DNA of 8,972 bases from NCBI GenBank assembly GCA_945886995.1, contig CAMCZJ010000129.1, positions 1 through 8,972 of the forward strand, read 5' to 3'. Shown here piece after piece: positions 6,109 to 8,972 of the stretch. Origin of the DNA: Asaia bogorensis (GTDB lineage: Bacteria; Pseudomonadota; Alphaproteobacteria; Acetobacterales; Acetobacteraceae). The position numbers and the translations under genes are program-made. Numbering within the stretch: the stretch's first letter is position 1; each line of letters begins with the position of its first letter. Below the pieces are notes generated by a model. That model was not told where the DNA came from. It was given only the letters and a program-made list of their open reading frames with translations, and ran no database searches.

Positions 6109-6190
6109 GAATGCTGTTTTGCGGCGGCGCGGCGCGGCGTGCAACCGGCAATCATCGCTTGCATCGCGCTTCCGGTCCGTTTCATGTGGG
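6109..6190. promoter_or_regulatory. Divergent promoter region between fpr and the acetyltransferase
   Basis: This 82-base spacer must contain the start signals of both divergent genes. It holds a run of GCGGCG-type repeats (about 6121-6138), and neither gene has a strong ribosome-binding site in it. No clear promoter boxes are visible. Confidence 0.35.
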
Positions 6191-6922
6191 ATGATGGAAA
6201 ACCTGCCCGAAGGCGTCCCCTGGGACCCCGCCACCAATCCTCCGCTTGGCCCGCTGGTGGATGCCACGCCACGCCCCTTGCCGGCGCGCATTACCCATAA
6301 GGGGCAATCGGTTGATCTGGAACCGCTCCATATCCGCCATGCCGAAGATTTGTGGCGCGCGGCGGAACGCGACACTGGCGGTGAGGGCTGGGCCTATATG
6401 GGCTATGGGCCGTTTCGCGATGCGGCTGCCATGCGCGCCCATGTCGCGGGCTTCGCCGCCACGCATGACCCGATCGCCTGGGCCATCCGCCCGCATCGGA
6501 CCGGCACAGTGGATGGTTGGCTGACGCTGATGCAGATTGCCCCCGCCCATGCGGATATCGAAATCGGCAATATCTGGTTCTCACCGCGCATGCAGCGGAC
6601 GCGGGCAGCGACGGAAGCGATGTTCCTGCTGATGCGCCACGCCGTGGATGATCTGGGCTATCGGCGCCTGGTGTGGAAATGCAATGCGCTGAATATGCCA
6701 TCGCGCCGCGCGGCGGCCCGGCTTGGCTTTGTTTATGAAGGCAAGCATCGCGCCCATTTGGTGGTGAAGGGCAGGCGGCGTGATACGGCGTGGTTTTCCA
6801 TCATCGCCGAAGAATGGCCGGCCCAGCGCGATGCCATTGCCGCCTGGCTGGATGCCGCCAATTTCGGCCCGGATGGCCGCCCGCGTCAAAGCCTTCAGAC
6901 GCTTCGTGATGGGCAGCGCTGA
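6191..6922 (+). CDS. RimJ/RimL-type GNAT N-acetyltransferase
   Basis: A 243-aa cytoplasmic acetyltransferase of the GNAT superfamily, in a large RimJ/RimL-like group. Characteristic blocks are a Pro-rich N-terminus, LGPLVDATPRPLPARITHKG (19-38), and the hydrophobic VDLEPLHIRHAEDLW (41-55). The acetyl-CoA region, IEIGNIWFSPRMQRTRAATE (123-142), has Q-R-T in place of the classical Q-x-x-G-x-G but is normal for this group. GYRRLVWKCNALNMPSRRAA (156-175) and the tail DTAWFSIIAEEWP (198-210) follow. The ATG pair at 6191/6194 is favoured: the frame is open upstream but there overlaps fpr and loses family character. Substrate unknown; family members acetylate amino groups of proteins or small molecules. 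Its stop is 66 bases before the amidase gene. Confidence 0.9.
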   Translation: MMENLPEGVPWDPATNPPLGPLVDATPRPLPARITHKGQSVDLEPLHIRHAEDLWRAAERDTGGEGWAYMGYGPFRDAAAMRAHVAGFAATHDPIAWAIRPHRTGTVDGWLTLMQIAPAHADIEIGNIWFSPRMQRTRAATEAMFLLMRHAVDDLGYRRLVWKCNALNMPSRRAAARLGFVYEGKHRAHLVVKGRRRDTAWFSIIAEEWPAQRDAIAAWLDAANFGPDGRPRQSLQTLRDGQR

Positions 6923-6992
6923 TCCCCGCTTGCCTGACCCGCCCGGCTGGCGCAATTTCCGCTCCATTATTGGCAGCGGGAGCGTGACATGA
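6909..6992 (+). other. Candidate short ORF coupled to the amidase start, 27 codons
   Basis: An ATG at 6909 opens a short frame reading MGSADPRLPDPPGWRNFRSI and ending TGA at 6990-6992, overlapping the amidase ATG as ATGA. It also overlaps the end of the GNAT gene by 14 bases. No convincing ribosome-binding site precedes it. It is either a small leader peptide for translational coupling or a chance frame. Confidence 0.25.
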
Positions 6993-8176
6993 CCGAAGAT
7001 AGCGTTGGCGCCTTCATTCCGGGTGAGCGCACCATGCGCCCGGGTGCTGCTTCCGGCCCGCTGGAGGGGCTCAGCTTTGCCGCCAAGGATTTGTTTGATG
7101 TGGCCGGCACCGTCACCGGCTATGGCAATCCTGATTGGGCAGCGACGCATGCGCCGGCCACGCGCGATGCGCTGGTGATAACGCAGCTTTTGCAGGCGGG
7201 AGCCTCGCTTACCGGCAAGACCAAGACGGTTGAATTGGCCTATGGCCTGACCGGCGAGAATGTCTGGCAGGGCACGCCGAAAAACCCTGCTGCGCCTGAT
7301 CGCTTCCCGGGCGGGTCTTCTTGCGGTTCTGCTGCCGCCGCTGCGGCGGGCCTCGTGGATTTCGCCATGGGGTCGGATACCGGCGGTTCCGTGCGCATCC
7401 CCGCTTCCTATTGCGGCGTTTTCGGCATTCGGCCGAGCTGGGGCGCCATCAGCCTGACCGGCGCCTGCCCGCTGGGCCCGGATTACGACACGCCGGGCTG
7501 GTTTGCCCAAAGTGCGGCCATGATGCGCCGGGTTGGCGATGTGCTGTTGCCGCCGGGCAATTCTGGCGCGGTTGGTCCGCTGATTTCGGTCGCCGAAGCC
7601 TGGGCCAATGCGGAACCCGAAACCGTGGCCGCGCTGACGGCCGCTTTGAAGGCAGCCGAGGCGCTGTTTGGCCCCGCGCTGGTCACGCATGTGGCGCCCG
7701 AGGGCCTGGATGACTTCTATGAACATTTCCGCTGCGCCCAGGCCGAACAGGCCTGGACCGCACTCGGCCCCTGGATTGCCGCCACCAATCCGAAATTTGG
7801 CCCCGGCGTGAAGGAGCGTTTCGATACCGCCGCCGCCATGGACCCAGCCAAATCCGCCGCCGGCCGCGCCTTCCGCCGCGTGGCGCAGGCGCGCTTTCAT
7901 GCGCTGCTGGGTGGTGGCGCGTTGATGATCTACCCGACTTCCCCTGCGCCGGCGCCGCTTTTGGCTTCATCCCTCGCTGAACAGAACAAGGTGCGTGAAC
8001 GCACGATGGGGGTAACTGCTTTTGCTGGCTTCTGCGGCCTGCCGGAAGTGAGCATCCCCGCCGGCAAGGTGGATGGCGCGCCTGTTGGGCTTTCCCTGGT
8101 GGGCGCACCGGGGCGCGACCGCGCCGTGCTGGCGGCGGCTGAGGCGCTGGCAGCGTCCCTCGGCATTGGGGGCTGA
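6989..8176 (+). CDS. Amidase-signature hydrolase, AMI1-like
   Basis: A 395-aa cytoplasmic amidase of the amidase-signature family, which hydrolyses carbon-nitrogen amide bonds by a Ser-cisSer-Lys triad. K33 lies in AAKDLFDVAG (31-40), the cis-Ser S110 in GGSSCGS (108-114) and the nucleophile S134 in GSDTGGSVRIPASYCG (128-143); the 24-residue spacing matches fatty-acid amide hydrolase. The long N-terminal extension of typical 450-470-aa amidases is absent, as in plant AMI1 (indole-3-acetamide hydrolase). Blocks GNPDW (46-50), GTPKNPAAPDRFPGG (95-109) and FGPGVKERF also resemble AMI1 from recall. The Cys at 112 replaces the more usual Gly/Ser. A GGGAG site at 6978-6982 gives 6 bases spacing to the ATG. 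The next gene starts 3 bases after the stop. The substrate is unproven. Confidence 0.93.
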   Translation: MTEDSVGAFIPGERTMRPGAASGPLEGLSFAAKDLFDVAGTVTGYGNPDWAATHAPATRDALVITQLLQAGASLTGKTKTVELAYGLTGENVWQGTPKNPAAPDRFPGGSSCGSAAAAAAGLVDFAMGSDTGGSVRIPASYCGVFGIRPSWGAISLTGACPLGPDYDTPGWFAQSAAMMRRVGDVLLPPGNSGAVGPLISVAEAWANAEPETVAALTAALKAAEALFGPALVTHVAPEGLDDFYEHFRCAQAEQAWTALGPWIAATNPKFGPGVKERFDTAAAMDPAKSAAGRAFRRVAQARFHALLGGGALMIYPTSPAPAPLLASSLAEQNKVRERTMGVTAFAGFCGLPEVSIPAGKVDGAPVGLSLVGAPGRDRAVLAAAEALAASLGIGG

Positions 8177-8179
8177 GCC

Positions 8180-8707
8180 ATGCGGATTCGCGAAGCAACC
8201 GCTGCTGATCTGCCCGCCATCACCGCCATTTATGCACATCACGTGCTGCATGGCGCCGGCACTTTTGAGGAAGTGCCGCCTGATGAGGCCGATATGGCGG
8301 GGCGCATGAAAAAAGTGCTGGCCGGGTCAGGCAATGCCTGGCTGGTGGCCGAGGATGAGGCCGGGCAGGTCAGCGCCTACGCCTATTACGGCGCCTTCCG
8401 GGAGCGTTCAGCCTATCGCTTCACGGTCGAGAATTCGATCTATGTCCGCGATGATGTGCGCGGGCAGGGGGTGGGCAAGGCGCTGGTTGCCGAATTGATT
8501 GCGCGTGCGGAAGCAGCGGGCTTTCGGCAAATGCTGGCGGTGATTGGCGATTCTGAAAATGTGGGGTCCATCGGCCTGCATGTTTCGCTCGGCTTCAAGC
8601 ATATCGGCACCATGCGCGCGGTTGGCATGAAATTCGGCCGTTGGGTGGATGTGGTGACGATGCAGCGCAGCCTGGGTGAGGGTGAGAAAACGCTGCCGGA
8701 GGATTGA
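8180..8707 (+). CDS. GNAT N-acetyltransferase, phosphinothricin/methionine-sulfoximine type
   Basis: A 175-aa acetyltransferase of the phosphinothricin/methionine sulfoximine acetyltransferase group (PAT, YncA/MnaT-like). Diagnostic pieces are IREATAADLPAITAIYAHHV (3-22), RSAYRFTVENSIYV (76-89) with the likely catalytic Glu84, the acetyl-CoA loop RGQGVGKAL (94-102), and HVSLGFKHIGTMRAVGMKFG (134-153) ending in W-x-D. Such enzymes N-acetylate glutamine or methionine analogues such as methionine sulfone or sulfoximine, and sometimes amino acids. The gene starts 3 bases after the amidase stop, with a weak GGGGG site inside the amidase end, so the two are almost certainly cotranscribed. The last residues (GEGEKTLPED) go beyond the fold. 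Exact substrate not determined. Confidence 0.93.
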   Translation: MRIREATAADLPAITAIYAHHVLHGAGTFEEVPPDEADMAGRMKKVLAGSGNAWLVAEDEAGQVSAYAYYGAFRERSAYRFTVENSIYVRDDVRGQGVGKALVAELIARAEAAGFRQMLAVIGDSENVGSIGLHVSLGFKHIGTMRAVGMKFGRWVDVVTMQRSLGEGEKTLPED

Positions 8708-8788
8708 GGGCGAGGGTCGCGCTTCGGCGCAGGGCTTAGGCAGCGCAGGAAATTGAATTACTTCCCATGACGCGACACGGAGGTCGTT

Positions 8789-8972
8789 ATGCGCTTAATC
8801 AGTAGAGCTGTTCTACTAGCCGTCCTTCTCTACGGGGGAAGCTATTTCGCGTTTCGTGCGACACAGACAGAACGCTGGGAACGAGACGGTCGCGCTTATG
8901 TGATTTTTCCTGACTCTGGCTTAGGCAAGGGTTTGTACTACGGCTGGCGTCCGCTCTCCTATCTCGACGCCA
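8789..8972 (+). CDS. Small membrane-anchored hypothetical protein, N-terminal part only
   Basis: The frame runs off the right edge with 61 codons present. It starts MRLISRAVLLAVLLYGGSYF, a single N-terminal membrane helix or uncleaved signal anchor, followed by RATQTERWERDGRAYVIFP and a GLYYGWRPLSYLDA segment. The strong site GGAGG (8779-8783) lies 5 bases before the ATG. The pattern RAT-TERWERDG-YVIFP recalls a small uncharacterised alphaproteobacterial membrane protein; this is recall, not a search. Codons such as AGA, CTA and TTA, rare in the neighbouring genes, suggest recent acquisition or low expression. An 81-base gap separates it from the acetyltransferase, so it probably has its own promoter. 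Confidence 0.75.
   Translation, partial: MRLISRAVLLAVLLYGGSYFAFRATQTERWERDGRAYVIFPDSGLGKGLYYGWRPLSYLDA

Noticed and set aside
6103..6112. Perfect palindrome ATTCATGAAT over the fpr start codon
   Set aside because: It consists of overlapping CATG and start-codon bases; a single 10-base palindrome there is plausibly chance, and no second copy was seen.
5179..6300. 373-codon plus-strand frame opposite fpr
   Set aside because: Fpr on the minus strand has complete flavin and NADP motifs; the opposite frame has none.
6109..6375. Upstream extension of fpr to give 357 residues
   Set aside because: The extra residues are shadow-like, overlap the divergent GNAT gene and are absent from Fpr enzymes of normal length.
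6581..7900. 439-codon minus-strand frame across the GNAT and amidase genes
   Set aside because: It spans two well-supported plus-strand genes and the gap between them, has an Arg/Gly-rich shadow-like composition and shows no family motif.
8749..8768. Partial dyad around AATTGAATT before the last gene
   Set aside because: The arms share no common centre and no promoter boxes align with it, so it is not supported as an operator.

Overview
The window is GC-rich, densely coded DNA from an alphaproteobacterium. The subclass-I type ferredoxin reductase, the VC_2705-type symporter pair and the general protein style suggest Rhodospirillales/Acetobacteraceae, but the lineage is inferred from recalled family resemblance only. 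No rRNA, tRNA, CRISPR array, insertion sequence or integrase is visible, and no gene-free stretch exceeds 300 bases.

Layout: (1) 1-862, minus strand: the start of an unidentified protein (probable TTG start at 200) preceded by a 202-aa conserved hypothetical protein. (2) 863-1028: a 166-base divergent intergenic region with an 11-base tandem repeat and two short inverted repeats. (3) 1029-4087, plus strand: a membrane-transport operon made of a DUF4212 small subunit, a large sodium:solute symporter (VC_2705/ActP type) with an EF-hand-like loop, a YggT-like protein and another small membrane protein. A separate three-helix membrane protein follows at 4167-4556. (4) 4569-6108, minus strand: ferredoxin/flavodoxin-NADP reductase (fpr) followed by a degenerate 2-keto-4-pentenoate-hydratase-like protein. 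(5) 6191-8707, plus strand: a RimJ/RimL-type acetyltransferase, an amidase very like plant AMI1, and a phosphinothricin-acetyltransferase-type GNAT. (6) 8789 to the end: the start of a small membrane-anchored protein with codon use unlike its neighbours.

How the parts work together: the symporter block looks like one multi-component sodium-coupled uptake system. A strong GNRA-capped hairpin separates its two-subunit core from the two small accessory proteins. The Fpr block probably supplies reduced ferredoxin/flavodoxin or recycles NADPH. The amidase and acetyltransferase block looks like small-molecule amide hydrolysis plus N-acetylation (scavenging or detoxification), though the substrates cannot be read from sequence. 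The most interesting items are the calcium-binding-type loop predicted to lie in the extracellular gate of the symporter, the four-gene transporter architecture, the AMI1-like amidase context, and the hydratase-like protein that has lost its metal and catalytic residues.
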